From contig NZ_CP095045.1 of assembly GCF_022919155.1 (NCBI RefSeq), positions 2,542,001 to 2,606,000 on the forward strand: a stretch of 64,000 nucleotides of DNA, in the 5' to 3' direction. A program made the translations under genes and the position numbers. Shown here in pieces: positions 17,557 to 26,298 of the stretch (position 1 is the stretch's first letter; each line of letters starts with the position of its first letter). The notes under the pieces were generated by a model. That model was not told the origin of the DNA, made no database searches, and worked only from the letters and a program-made list of their open reading frames with translations. Source of the stretch: Leucobacter allii (GTDB lineage: Bacteria > Actinomycetota > Actinomycetes > Actinomycetales > Microbacteriaceae).

Positions 17557-17869
17557 GACGGGCGCTGACTGCAACGGAGACTTCCCTGACTTTTCCGAGG
17601 CCATTCGGGATACTGCGCTAATTGTGCTTTGCAGATATTCTCGCCACCAATGCCCTCAGGCGGACGGTGACTGCGTCGGTGGGTGCTTAGCCGACCGCGT
17701 CCGGTCCGGGCATTAACGATCCCCGTCGGCAGCTGCCGTGTTCGGCCCACTCCTCTACTCCCAAACGGCCGACGAAGCACCAGGCCCGGGCGACTGGCCG
17801 GACTCTGCGTCGGCGGATACTTCGGCCCAGTCCTGCCATTCTTAGAGTCGATCCGCGTCGCCGACGCTC
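17557..17869. other. Non-coding or decayed segment
   Basis: About 310 bp after the SIP gene. Short frames only, none with a recognisable domain. GC and codon pattern differ from the neighbours, fitting decayed DNA left of the TetR remnant. Confidence 0.4.
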
Positions 17870-18220
17870 TTGCCGGCCCCAGGACGAGTCGCCATGGCAG
17901 GCGTTGTGCCGATCGTGACCGAACCAGAGGATGGCAACTCGGAGCGATCGCTGAGTCAGATGCAACTGCTCAGCAATGCTCGTGCCTTGATCACCCGCCG
18001 CTGGGAGAAGATGCAGGGTCGGCAGAGACTGCTGACACCTGAGGTCACACGTCGCCTCGGCGGCGATCAGCTCAGCAACAGGTTTCGAGCTAGCGCCCTC
18101 GTCGTCTCCGCAGTCTCATGCCTCGACGCCGCCACTGACGCTTGGATAGAGAGCGACGGCGCAGCACCCATGGCGGACCTCCTGGGGCAGGAGATGGACG
18201 CTCTCAACGACCCCTGCTGA
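17870..18220 (+). pseudogene. C-terminal fragment of a TetR-family regulator
   Basis: About 110 codons without any HTH. The residues LSNARALITRRWEKMQGR, TRRLGGDQLSNRFRASALVV and DLLGQEMDAL match the usual ending of TetR ligand-binding domains (a Trp/Arg-rich helix, 'RLG.D..S.R.RA.ALV', an 'AW.' segment and a final 'LL...MD.L'). The N-terminal DNA-binding half is missing from all frames upstream. I regard it as a remnant left when this part of the island was assembled between the two TetR-1 operator copies. Confidence 0.5.
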
Positions 18221-18598
18221 GAAGGCGAACCCCTTCGCACTCTCGCAGCTGGAGGCCACCTACCCGCGCGACGCAATCACCCGCCAGAGGCAGTCACCTA
18301 CATGCTGTCGGCAACCTGCATGCCGTGGACGCGGCGCTGTCTGCGCCGCCGGAAGGATGAGCTTGCGATCCGATCGACGCAGACAGCGTGAAGTCGAAGG
18401 CGTTGGAATGGGCACGGACCCCACATACCGCGTCCCTGACTCGAGACGGTCGGAAGACAGCTCGGCGAGCAGCGCACCCAAGAGAGCACTGCAGAACTTC
18501 CTCCCCAACACACGCCGCGAGTTGAACCGCGCGACAACTCCGACGGTGTGAGCGAGACCTCGTAGCCAGAGGTGACCTTCCGCCCGACTCCGCGTACT
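18221..18598. other. Gap of about 380 bp without a confident gene
   Basis: Several overlapping short frames on both strands, none with family-like sequence. Ends at the second TetR-1 operator. Confidence 0.4.
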
Positions 18599-18621
18599 AT
18601 AAAGAACGAGACTTCGTTTTT
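18599..18621. promoter_or_regulatory. Operator O2 of TetR-1, before membrane protein gene
   Basis: ATAAAGAACGAG-a-CTTCGTTTTT, identical to O1 except for the central base. It lies 15 bp before the start at 18637 and overlaps a TACTAT -10-like hexamer, so binding would block transcription. Confidence 0.75.
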
Positions 18622-18636
18622 ATTGGAAGGAACGCC

Positions 18637-19704
18637 ATGTCTGACACCACCGCACCCGCGGTAGAGCGCACACCGATCCTGCGCACCTCAATCATCGCCG
18701 CGGCCTTGACCGGCATCATCGCGATCATCGTGCTGGCCTTTTCCTGGCCGGCCGTGACCGCCGAGCCGAAGGATGTCGCGATCGCCGTCGTCGGGCCCGA
18801 GCAGGCCGCCACCGCGATCGCCGACCAGCTCGAAGAGAACAGCGACGGGGTGTACGACATCACCGTCATCGACGACCGAACCGCGGCCGTGGAGGGCATC
18901 GAAAAGCGCGACTATTTCGGCGCGATTATCCTTGGTGAGCAGCCCGAGCTCCTCACCGCCTCGGCGAACGGCACCATCAACCAGGTCATCACCCAGCTCG
19001 AGGAGCCGCTACAGACCGCGCTGACCGCCCAGGCGCAGGCGACCACCGAGGCCGCCGGTGTCGACGCACCGGAGGTATCACTGACCGTCACCGATGTCGC
19101 ACCACTGTCGGAGGGCGACCCCAACGGCAGCCTGCTGTCCTCGGCGTTCTTCCCGATGCTCTTCGGAGGCATCCTCGGCGGGGTGCTCATCACGACGCTG
19201 ATCAAGGGCACCTCGCGGCGCGTCCTCGCCGTCGGGGTCTACGCGATCGTCGGCGGCGTGGTGCTCGCCAGCATCTTGCAGCTGTGGTTCGGCTCCATCC
19301 AGGGCGACTACCTGGTCAATGTCGGTGCGTTCTCTCTCGCCGTTGCCGCGATCGCTGCCCCCATCGTCGGGCTCGTCGCCCTGCTCGGCCAGTCCGGGAC
19401 CTTTGTAGGTCTGGCCACGATGATGCTCTTTGCCAACCCGATCTCCGGCTCCGCTCTGCCCGCGCAGTTCCTGCCCGGCGCATGGGGGCAGGTCGGACAG
19501 TGGTTCCCGCCGGGAGCCTCGGCCACCCTGATTCGAGAACTCTCCTACTTCCCCAACGCAGACATGAGCTTCCCTTGGATCGTCCTGGCCGGCTGGGTCG
19601 CAGGCGGCCTGATCCTGACCCTCATCGGACGGGCCGTGCGTCGACCCAAGACCCAGCCCGAGGCCGAGACGACTCCCGCGCAGGAGCAGCTGGTCGGCGC
19701 GTGA
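18637..19704 (+). CDS. Polytopic membrane protein, ABC-2/YhgE-like permease
   Basis: 355 aa. One N-terminal helix (SIIAAALTGIIAIIVLAFSW), then an extracytoplasmic region of about 130 residues that includes PKDVAIAVVGPEQAATAIA and QAQATTEAAGVDAPEVSLTV, then five to six helices and a short charged tail. This is the layout of ABC-2 permease-like or YhgE/Pip-like exporters. No ATPase gene is adjacent. The Shine-Dalgarno GGAAGGA and the TetR-1 operator precede it. It is the likely efflux target of TetR-1. The substrate is unknown. Confidence 0.8.
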   Translation: MSDTTAPAVERTPILRTSIIAAALTGIIAIIVLAFSWPAVTAEPKDVAIAVVGPEQAATAIADQLEENSDGVYDITVIDDRTAAVEGIEKRDYFGAIILGEQPELLTASANGTINQVITQLEEPLQTALTAQAQATTEAAGVDAPEVSLTVTDVAPLSEGDPNGSLLSSAFFPMLFGGILGGVLITTLIKGTSRRVLAVGVYAIVGGVVLASILQLWFGSIQGDYLVNVGAFSLAVAAIAAPIVGLVALLGQSGTFVGLATMMLFANPISGSALPAQFLPGAWGQVGQWFPPGASATLIRELSYFPNADMSFPWIVLAGWVAGGLILTLIGRAVRRPKTQPEAETTPAQEQLVGA

Positions 19705-19711
19705 CCCTCCC

Positions 19712-19760
19712 TTGCTAACCGGACACCCGTCCACTAATCTGTAAATCGGAGAGGTGTCCG
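19712..19760 (+). promoter_or_regulatory. Promoter of the sirtuin operon with two TetR-2 operator copies (sites B1, B2)
   Basis: -35 TTGCTA (19712-19717), a 17-bp spacer containing CGGACACCCGTCCA (19720-19733), then -10 TAATCT (19735-19740). A second, imperfect copy CGGAGAGGTGTCCG follows at 19747-19760, 27 bp centre to centre. Confidence 0.78.
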
Positions 19761-19806
19761 GTTGGCCGGGAGGTTTCCACCACGGGATTCGAGGAGGAGC
19801 ACCACC

Positions 19807-20505
19807 ATGGACGAGCAGATCATCCAGCTACACGACGCGCTGAAGGCGAGCAGTTCCACCGTCGTCGTCACCGGTGCGGGGATCTCGATGGGCTCGGGCA
19901 TCAAGGACATGGAACACATGAACGTCGCCCGGGTCATGCAGACCAGCCTCGAGCCGCTGGTGCGGCTGCACCCCGAGCGCAGTTACCGGATGTTGCGGGC
20001 ATCGTTTCTCGATCCGATGTTCGTCACCGGACCGAGCACCGCCCACCGCAAGATCGCCGAACTCGAAGAACGTGGGCTGATCCGCGGCATGGTCACCACG
20101 AACATCGACCATCTGCACTCCCTGGCCGGATCGCAGAGCGTCGCGGAGATCCAGGGCAGCTACGCAATCAACCGGTGCGTGTCCTGCAAGAGGCACGAAG
20201 ACGATGTGCGGATCTGGGACCGGGGGCGGGCGCCGCGGTGCCGCGACTGCGGTGGGGTCATGGTCTCCTTCCCGGTCTATACCCGCGTCGGTGTCAACGA
20301 CACCGCGTACCAGGAAGCCGAGCAGTGGGTCTCGGAGGCCGACCTCATTCTGACCGTGGGTTCGAAGGGCATGTACGGCGGCTACCTCGGCCGTATCAGC
20401 GCGTCCGCCACGATCATCCAGGTCAACCCCAAGCCAACCCCGTTCGACCAGCGGGCGTCGGTGTCCATCCGCGCCCGTGCCGACGACGTCTTCGCCACGC
20501 TCTGA
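19807..20505 (+). CDS. Sirtuin-family protein with Gln in place of catalytic His (SirTM-like)
   Basis: 232 aa. NAD-binding GAGIS (residues 23-27) and TTNIDHLH (97-104) are present, as are four zinc cysteines (124, 127, 145, 148) and the late VGSKG and IIQVNPKPT segments. The residue that should be the catalytic His of the ELHG motif is Gln116 (AEIQGSYA), and the usual S-G-I-P-D-F-R loop reads SGIKDMEHM. Macrodomain-linked sirtuins (SirTM) also use Gln here and act as protein ADP-ribosyltransferases rather than deacetylases. No macrodomain, GcvH or lipoate ligase gene is adjacent, so the substrate would differ. First gene of the TetR-2 operon 19807-24626. ATG 19807 follows GAGGAGG. Confidence 0.85.
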   Translation: MDEQIIQLHDALKASSSTVVVTGAGISMGSGIKDMEHMNVARVMQTSLEPLVRLHPERSYRMLRASFLDPMFVTGPSTAHRKIAELEERGLIRGMVTTNIDHLHSLAGSQSVAEIQGSYAINRCVSCKRHEDDVRIWDRGRAPRCRDCGGVMVSFPVYTRVGVNDTAYQEAEQWVSEADLILTVGSKGMYGGYLGRISASATIIQVNPKPTPFDQRASVSIRARADDVFATL

Positions 20506-20538
20506 GAGCCCCTGGGACACGACCGAAGGAGAGAAGCC

Positions 20539-21399
20539 ATGAACATGGACGCCAAGACCTGCGTCATCACCGGCGGCACCGCCGGGATCGGGCTGGCCAC
20601 CGCAACCGCGCTGGCCGGCCAGGGAGCCGAGGTCGTCCTGCTGGGCCGCAGCCGGGACCGCGGCAAGGAGGCCCTGGCCCGTATCGCGGCGACGACCGGC
20701 AACGATCGCGGCTCGATGGTCCAGGTCGATCTTGCTGACCTCGACTCCGTCCGAAATGCAGCGCACGAGATCCTCGACGCGCACCCACGGATCCATGTCC
20801 TGATCAACAACGCCGGGATCATGCTGCCCGAACGGCAGCTCACCGACGATGGGGTGGAGAAGATGTTCGCCACGAACTACCTATCCCACTTCCTGCTGAC
20901 CAACCTGCTGCTGGAGCGGCTGATCGCCTCTGCGCCGGCGCGGATCGTCTCGGTCGGGGCGCTCATCCCCCGCGCGGTCGTCGATCTCGACGATCTCGCC
21001 ATGGAGCGGCGCAAGTACACCCCGTTCACCGCCCTGGGCATCTCCAAGCTCGCGGTGGTCATGTTCACCCGCGAGCTCGCCCGACACCTCGAAGGCACCG
21101 GAGTCACCGCCAACGCCCTCTACCCGGGTGTGGCGCGCACGTCGATCATGGACGACCAGTCGTGGCTCTCCCGTACCGCGATGCGCCTGATCTCCGGATC
21201 GCCGGAGAAGGCCGCGAGGACCTCGATCCTCCTCGCCAGCGACCCGTCGGTCGACGGCGTGAGCGGACGCATGTTCTCAGGAGGCAAGGAGACGAGCATG
21301 CGTGGGGACCAGGTAAACGACCCGCAGCAGTGGAGACGGCTGTGGGACAAGAGCGTCCAGCTGACCGAGCTGGAGCCGAGCACAGGAGGAAAGCCATGA
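20539..21399 (+). CDS. SDR-family protein lacking the catalytic Tyr
   Basis: 286 aa. The Rossmann motif TGGTAGIG and NNAGIM are intact, placing it near retinol-dehydrogenase-like SDRs. The active-site segment usually read AYGQSKLAN is ALGISKLAV here: the Lys remains, but the Tyr is replaced by Leu. The enzyme may be inactive as a classical dehydrogenase, may use another acid, or may serve as an NAD(P) sensor. It is 33 bp after the sirtuin gene and overlaps the alcohol dehydrogenase start by 4 bp, so it is in the same operon. Confidence 0.88.
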   Translation: MNMDAKTCVITGGTAGIGLATATALAGQGAEVVLLGRSRDRGKEALARIAATTGNDRGSMVQVDLADLDSVRNAAHEILDAHPRIHVLINNAGIMLPERQLTDDGVEKMFATNYLSHFLLTNLLLERLIASAPARIVSVGALIPRAVVDLDDLAMERRKYTPFTALGISKLAVVMFTRELARHLEGTGVTANALYPGVARTSIMDDQSWLSRTAMRLISGSPEKAARTSILLASDPSVDGVSGRMFSGGKETSMRGDQVNDPQQWRRLWDKSVQLTELEPSTGGKP

Positions 21400-22484
21400 C
21401 CACCACCATCACCGCCGCCGTATCCCGAGGAGCGCAGTCCCCGTTCACGATCGAGAACCTGGACCTGGACGACCCGAGACCCGACGAAGTCGTCGTGAGG
21501 ATCGGCGCGACCGGGCTGTGCCACTCCGACATCGCCGCCCTCGACCACCCGATGCTCGAATGGCCCGCGGTCCTCGGACACGAAGGCGCCGGCGTCGTCG
21601 AGCGCGTCGGCGACCACGTCACCGACGTCAAGGTCGGCGACCACGTCGCCACCTCCTTCGCCTGGTGCGGCCACTGCGCGGCCTGCCTGCAGGGCCGCCC
21701 CACCCGGTGCGCGAGCATGCGGGAGCTGAACTTCTCCGGCGTCCGCGCAGACGGCTCTCACCTGCTGCACACCGAAGACGGGGCTCCGGTCAGCGGCCGG
21801 TTCATGGGCCAGTCCGCCTTCGCCAGCCACGTCCTCGTGCCCGCCAGCAGCGTCATCGTCGTCCCCGACGACCTCGACCCCGTGATCGTCGCCGGCCTCG
21901 GCTGCGCCCTGCAGACCGGCGCCGGCAGCATCCTGAACGCGCTGCGCGTCACCGCAGGCGACCACGTCGTCATCTCCGGGGCCGGCTCCGTGGGCCTGGC
22001 CGCCGTGATGGCCGCCCGCGCCGCCGGCGCGACCCGGATCGTCGCCGTCGACATGCTCCCGTCCCGCCGCGACCTCGCCTCCCGCGTCGGCGCGACCCAC
22101 ACCGTCGACGGCGCGAGAGAGGACCTCGCCGCCGCCATCCACGAGGCCCTGGGCGGTCCGGCCGATGTCGCATTCGACGCCAGTGGTGCTCCGGATGCGG
22201 TCCTCGCCGACGTCACCGTCCTCAAGGCCGACGGCCGCATCGCCCTGGCCGCCGGTGGATTCTCCAAGGCCGCCCAGTCACCGGTGGCCACCGGCAAGTC
22301 CGTGGTGAACGTGCTCGTCGGCGACCAGATGCCCCACGTGTTCATCCCCCGACTCATCGACCTCTACCGCAGCGGCCTAATCGACCTCGACGCCGTCATC
22401 ACCCGCTACCCGCTGGCCGACATCGACCGGGCGCTTGCCGACACCCGGGCAGGCACGACCGCCAAGGCGATCCTCATCCCCTGA
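21396..22484 (+). CDS. Zinc-dependent alcohol dehydrogenase, aryl-alcohol dehydrogenase type
   Basis: 362 aa MDR protein. Catalytic zinc ligands are in GLCHSD and GHEGAG, structural zinc cysteines in CGHCAACLQGRPTRC, and the NAD site in ISGAGSVGLAA. The sequence most resembles class III-like/aryl-alcohol dehydrogenases, which interconvert aromatic or allylic alcohols and aldehydes with NAD+. It is translationally coupled to the SDR-like gene (ATGA overlap) and followed by a dienelactone hydrolase, consistent with aromatic or electrophile breakdown. Confidence 0.92.
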   Translation: MTTTITAAVSRGAQSPFTIENLDLDDPRPDEVVVRIGATGLCHSDIAALDHPMLEWPAVLGHEGAGVVERVGDHVTDVKVGDHVATSFAWCGHCAACLQGRPTRCASMRELNFSGVRADGSHLLHTEDGAPVSGRFMGQSAFASHVLVPASSVIVVPDDLDPVIVAGLGCALQTGAGSILNALRVTAGDHVVISGAGSVGLAAVMAARAAGATRIVAVDMLPSRRDLASRVGATHTVDGAREDLAAAIHEALGGPADVAFDASGAPDAVLADVTVLKADGRIALAAGGFSKAAQSPVATGKSVVNVLVGDQMPHVFIPRLIDLYRSGLIDLDAVITRYPLADIDRALADTRAGTTAKAILIP

Positions 22485-22530
22485 CCCGGGCCCCGCGAGC
22501 AGCCTCCTCCCTCGAAAGGAACACCCGACC

Positions 22531-23283
22531 ATGACAGACACCACCGAGCAGAGCATCACAGCATCCGACGCCCGAATCGACGAGCTGGCCATCCACGTCG
22601 CCCGCCCGTCCGGCGGATCGGCCACCGGCGTGCTGCTCTATCCGACGATCGCCGGTCTCGACGAGCACATGCGCGCCCAGGCCGCGACCCTGGCAGAGGA
22701 AGGCCTGACCGCCGTGGTCTGGGACCCCTACGACGGCAACCCTCCCGCCGGCGGCCGACCCGCCGCGCTGGAGCTGTCCAAGAGTTTCCAGGACGAGGAC
22801 ATCATCACCTCTGTGACGAAGGTGCTCGACTACATGGAAGACGAACTCGGTCTGACCTCATTCAGTGCATGGGGGTGGTGCTTCGGAGGCCGCGTCGCGC
22901 TCCTGCACGCAGGCCTCGACTCACGCATCGGCGCGGTCGCCGCCTACAACCCCACCATCTGGGGTGACCAGGTCGTCGAGTTCGGGCCCATGCGCTTCAG
23001 CGGCGCGGACTTCCCTGGCGAGACCATGGACGTTATCGCCGGAGCCTCGGCAGTCCGCGGGCCGGTACAGATCTGCCACCCCGAGAACGATTTCACCCCG
23101 CAGGACGTCTACGACGCCCTCATCACCCAGCTGCGCGAGCGTAGCGCGCCGACGGCCTACGAGTACTACCCCGGCATCGGACACGGCTTCGGCCAAGGTG
23201 AAACCGACGCTGACGCCGCTGCCCGCGCCCAGGCCTGGCCCCGCACCCTGGCCGTGCTCTCCGAGCCGACGCCGCGAGCCTGA
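22531..23283 (+). CDS. Dienelactone hydrolase family protein
   Basis: 250 aa alpha/beta hydrolase. The nucleophile Cys lies in WGWCFGG, the acid Asp probably in HPENDFTP, and the His in GIGHGF, the Cys-Asp-His triad of dienelactone hydrolases. Such enzymes open lactones or thioester-like electrophiles. It is 46 bp downstream of the alcohol dehydrogenase, with AAAGGA before ATG 22531. The physiological substrate cannot be told from the sequence. Confidence 0.9.
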   Translation: MTDTTEQSITASDARIDELAIHVARPSGGSATGVLLYPTIAGLDEHMRAQAATLAEEGLTAVVWDPYDGNPPAGGRPAALELSKSFQDEDIITSVTKVLDYMEDELGLTSFSAWGWCFGGRVALLHAGLDSRIGAVAAYNPTIWGDQVVEFGPMRFSGADFPGETMDVIAGASAVRGPVQICHPENDFTPQDVYDALITQLRERSAPTAYEYYPGIGHGFGQGETDADAAARAQAWPRTLAVLSEPTPRA

Positions 23284-23309
23284 ACCCCGAAAAGAGGAGC
23301 AAGAAAGAG

Positions 23310-24626
23310 ATGCAGAACGCCCCCCAGAAGAAAATCCTCGTCGTCGGCGCCGGCTTCGCCGGACTCTCTGCCGCCTACTGGCTCGGCCGCCACGGCCACC
23401 AGGTCGTCATCGCCGAACGCGGCGCGGCCTTGCGCGACTCCGGCGCGCAAGTCGACCTCCGCACCCCGGGCGTCGAGATCGTCGAACGCATGGGTCTCCT
23501 CGACGCGGTCGAGGCCAGACAGGTCCACGAAATCGGCTTCGAGATGATCGATGAGCACGGCGCCGTGAAGTCACGCATGATGGCCAACACCTCTGGCACC
23601 GGCACCGAGTCCATCACCGCCGAGTACGAGATCATGCGTGGAGACATGCTGCGCCTGCTCCACGACGCCGCGAAGGACCGGGCCGAGTTCCGGTTCGACG
23701 CGAAACTCGAGCGGTACGAGCAGGACGATGAGAAGGTCACGGCCCACTTCGCCGATGGCACCACCGAAGACTTCGACCTGCTCGTCGGCGCCGACGGCCA
23801 GGGGTCGCGCATCCGCAAAGCCATCCTGCCCGCAGGCGCTCCGGACCCATACCGACGCTCCGGCGTCCACGTGGCCTACTGGATCGTGCCCCGCGACAAC
23901 ACCGACACCGACATCGCCACGATGTACAACGCCCCCGGCGGACGCTTGCTCATCCGCCGCAGCCACAGCGCTGACGAGACCCAGATCTACTTCTTCCTCC
24001 GCGACGACTCCCCCGAAACCAGGGCCATCCACCGCAAGCCGGTCGACGAGCAGAAGCGGTTCTGGGCCGGCAAGCTGCGCGGGGCCGGCTGGCAGGCCGA
24101 TCGCTTCCTCCACGCCCTGGAGACCAGCGACAACTTCTACTGCCACGAAGTCGTCCAGATCGTCGCCGACCGCTGGCACCAGGGCCGCGTTGTCCTCCTC
24201 GGCGACGCCGCACACGGCCTCCCCCCGGCGGGGTGGGGCGTGACCTCGAGCATCGTCGGCTCCTACATCATGACCCACGAGCTGGCGCGAACCCCGGACA
24301 ACCCCTCGGTGGCATTCGCCCGGTACGAGGCAGCGATGCGCCCGTTCATCAAGTCCAAAGAGCCCGCCAGCTTCGCTTCCTACCGGATCCTGCTCCCCAG
24401 TACCCGGCTGGGCATTCGCCTGTTCCACACCCTCGGGCAAGGCGCACGCACGATCATGCTCGGAATCTCAAAGGTCCGAGCACGCTTCTCGACGGCGACT
24501 GGTCGAGACAGCAACAGAGATCGTGGAACCTGGACCCTACCGGTCTACGACGACTCACCCTCTCCTGCTGGCAGCAGCTCCATGTCTTCCGGCGAAGCGC
24601 GCCGCGGCGGACCGGAAAGGCAGTAA
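23310..24626 (+). CDS. FAD-dependent monooxygenase (PHBH-like, TetX-related)
   Basis: 438 aa. The N-terminal FAD motif is VVGAGFAGLSAAYWLGRHGH, a DG-type motif occurs at LLVGADGQGSRIRK, and the second FAD motif is VVLLGDAAHGLPP. These are the three fingerprints of group A flavoprotein hydroxylases; closest by feel are TetX/rifampicin-monooxygenase-like proteins. The last 50 residues are Ser/Arg-rich and poorly conserved. It ends the TetR-2 operon, 87 bp before the tetR-2 start. Probable role: NAD(P)H-dependent hydroxylation of an organic compound, possibly a drug or phenolic. Confidence 0.9.
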   Translation: MQNAPQKKILVVGAGFAGLSAAYWLGRHGHQVVIAERGAALRDSGAQVDLRTPGVEIVERMGLLDAVEARQVHEIGFEMIDEHGAVKSRMMANTSGTGTESITAEYEIMRGDMLRLLHDAAKDRAEFRFDAKLERYEQDDEKVTAHFADGTTEDFDLLVGADGQGSRIRKAILPAGAPDPYRRSGVHVAYWIVPRDNTDTDIATMYNAPGGRLLIRRSHSADETQIYFFLRDDSPETRAIHRKPVDEQKRFWAGKLRGAGWQADRFLHALETSDNFYCHEVVQIVADRWHQGRVVLLGDAAHGLPPAGWGVTSSIVGSYIMTHELARTPDNPSVAFARYEAAMRPFIKSKEPASFASYRILLPSTRLGIRLFHTLGQGARTIMLGISKVRARFSTATGRDSNRDRGTWTLPVYDDSPSPAGSSSMSSGEARRGGPERQ

Positions 24627-24677
24627 TCGGCCAGTGCCCTGACCTACCGTCGCCGGGAGCGCGAGTACCATAGGAAA

Positions 24678-24691
24678 CGGACACTTGTCCG
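24678..24691. promoter_or_regulatory. TetR-2 operator (site C), autoregulatory
   Basis: CGGACACTTGTCCG, a 14-bp palindrome 22 bp before the TetR-2 start codon. Confidence 0.8.
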
Positions 24692-24712
24692 GGGAGTACT
24701 GAAGGAGCGTGA

Positions 24713-25294
24713 ATGACCCAGCCGAAGGAAACGCCGTTGCGAGCGGATGCGCGACGCAACCGCGAGCGGATCCTCGAAGCGGCAGTCGAAGCCCTCTCGC
24801 GTGACAGCGGCGCCTCCCTGAGTGCGATCGGCAAGCGCGCCGGCGTCGGACAGGGGACCCTATACCGCCACTTCCCCGACCGTGAAGCGCTCATCTGGGC
24901 CGTCTACGAGCGTGAAGTCGACGACCTCGTCGTCCGCGCCGACCAGCTCCTCGAACAGGAGACGCCACAGCGGGCCCTGAGGGAGTGGATGTCCCACCTG
25001 GCCCGCTTCGCCCTAACCAAGGCCGACCTCGGCGGAGCGATCAACGAGCCCATCAGCCCCGAGACCAAGGCCGCCCGGCCCGGCTACGCCCGCGTTGTCC
25101 ACACCATCGAGACGCTCCTCGCCGCCAACCGGGAGGCGGGCACCATCAGGCCTGACGCCACGGCCCAGGACTTTACAGCTCTGGTCGCGGGGTTGTGGCA
25201 GATCCGATCCGACGCCGACGGCGAGCAGCGCGCTCAGCGCTTGCTGGATCTCATCGTCATCGCACTCAGCGCTCAGGCCGACCCGGGTTCGTGA
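24713..25294 (+). CDS. TetR-family repressor (TetR-2) of the redox regulon
   Basis: 193 aa. HTH: RILEAAVEALSRDSGASLSA (in part) then AGVGQGTLYRHFPDREALIW. The C-terminal domain resembles the common AcrR group with 'RPDATAQDFTALVAGLWQI'. Six copies of one palindrome lie in front of this gene, the sirtuin operon, the SIP gene and the following operon, which makes it the obvious regulator of all four units. The ligand is unknown and is probably a compound processed by the regulated enzymes. Shine-Dalgarno GAAGGAG. Confidence 0.92.
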   Translation: MTQPKETPLRADARRNRERILEAAVEALSRDSGASLSAIGKRAGVGQGTLYRHFPDREALIWAVYEREVDDLVVRADQLLEQETPQRALREWMSHLARFALTKADLGGAINEPISPETKAARPGYARVVHTIETLLAANREAGTIRPDATAQDFTALVAGLWQIRSDADGEQRAQRLLDLIVIALSAQADPGS

Positions 25295-25582
25295 CTCGCC
25301 GGACGCTCAATCGTCAGTAGCGCGAAGTCGATCCCCGCCTCCTGGCCATAGAGGTCGATTGGACCGCGAGTCATCTCGCCGCAAGAGCCACATCTTGGGC
25401 TCCGAGCAGCCAAAACGGCATGGGGCCCACGATGTGCTGCATCACAACAAGAACATCTCACCGCTGACCAACTCTGCCGACGCTGACTGAGCACTGCCGC
25501 ACCCCGCCAAGTAGTCGCGCTCCCCTTTGCGCGGTCAGCGATGTCGCCCTCTCGAGAGGCAAGGCGGGTCCTCGGCCCCACC
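25295..25582. other. Intergenic region without a confident gene
   Basis: About 290 bp between tetR-2 and the next TetR-2-controlled promoter. Short frames on both strands, none convincing. Confidence 0.4.
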
Positions 25583-25634
25583 TTGCTAAACGGACAGTCG
25601 TCCGGTACGCTCAGAGCAAGCGGACAATCGTCCG
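25583..25634 (+). promoter_or_regulatory. Promoter with tandem TetR-2 operators (sites D and E)
   Basis: -35 TTGCTA (25583-25588), a 17-bp spacer containing CGGACAGTCGTCCG (25591-25604), then -10 TACGCT (25606-25611). A second operator, CGGACAATCGTCCG, lies at 25621-25634, 30 bp (about three helix turns) downstream. Confidence 0.85.
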
Positions 25635-25658
25635 GTTGGTAAGCGGGAAGGCGATCCA

Positions 25659-26285
25659 TTGAAGCTCCTCGTACTCGGGGCCACCGGCCCCACCGGACAG
25701 CACGTCGTCCAGCGCGCGCTTGATCACGGCGACCAGGTCACCGCCCTGGCCCGCCGGCCCGAAGCACTCCATGACCTAGCCAGCCAGATCACGATCACGC
25801 AGGGGGACGCCACCTCTGCGAAGGACGTCGCTCAGGCGATGGTGGGACAGGATGCCGCGATCTCGGCACTGGGTCGCAGTACCTCGGTGCGCGCGGACGG
25901 ACTGTTCAGCGGCGCCGCGGCCGCCGTGACCGAAGCGGCCCGGCAAACCGGGCTGCGACGCCTGGTGTGGCTGTCGTCCTTCGGTGTCGGCGACACGCTC
26001 GCGGAGTCGAGCACCACGCAGAAAGCGATGTACAAGACGTTCCTGCGCAACATCTACGCCGACAAGGCCGTCTCCGAGGAGACCCTTCGCGCGGCCGGAC
26101 TCGATCTCACCATCGTCTATCCCACGACGCTGACCAATGGCCCCGCCAAGGGCACCTACACCGTCGACGACCACGTCCCGATGAAGGGCGCCCCGACCAT
26201 CAGCCGCGCCGATGTCGGCCACTTCATGCACCTCGCCGTCCACGACCCCGTTTGGATCGGCCGCCAGGCCGTCCTCACCGACTGA
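25659..26285 (+). CDS. NAD(P)-binding oxidoreductase, NmrA/atypical SDR type
   Basis: 208 aa starting from TTG 25659 (MKLLVLGATGPTGQHVV), with GxTGxxG nucleotide binding, LVWLSSFGVGD and the GLDLTIVYPTTLTNGPAKG segment. It is related in layout to the gene at 14908-15555. The TTG start is supported by GGGAAG upstream and by the absence of a nearer ATG. First gene of the second TetR-2 operon, followed after 13 bp by an aldo/keto reductase. Confidence 0.87.
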   Translation: MKLLVLGATGPTGQHVVQRALDHGDQVTALARRPEALHDLASQITITQGDATSAKDVAQAMVGQDAAISALGRSTSVRADGLFSGAAAAVTEAARQTGLRRLVWLSSFGVGDTLAESSTTQKAMYKTFLRNIYADKAVSEETLRAAGLDLTIVYPTTLTNGPAKGTYTVDDHVPMKGAPTISRADVGHFMHLAVHDPVWIGRQAVLTD

Positions 26286-26298
26286 CAGGAGATCCACG

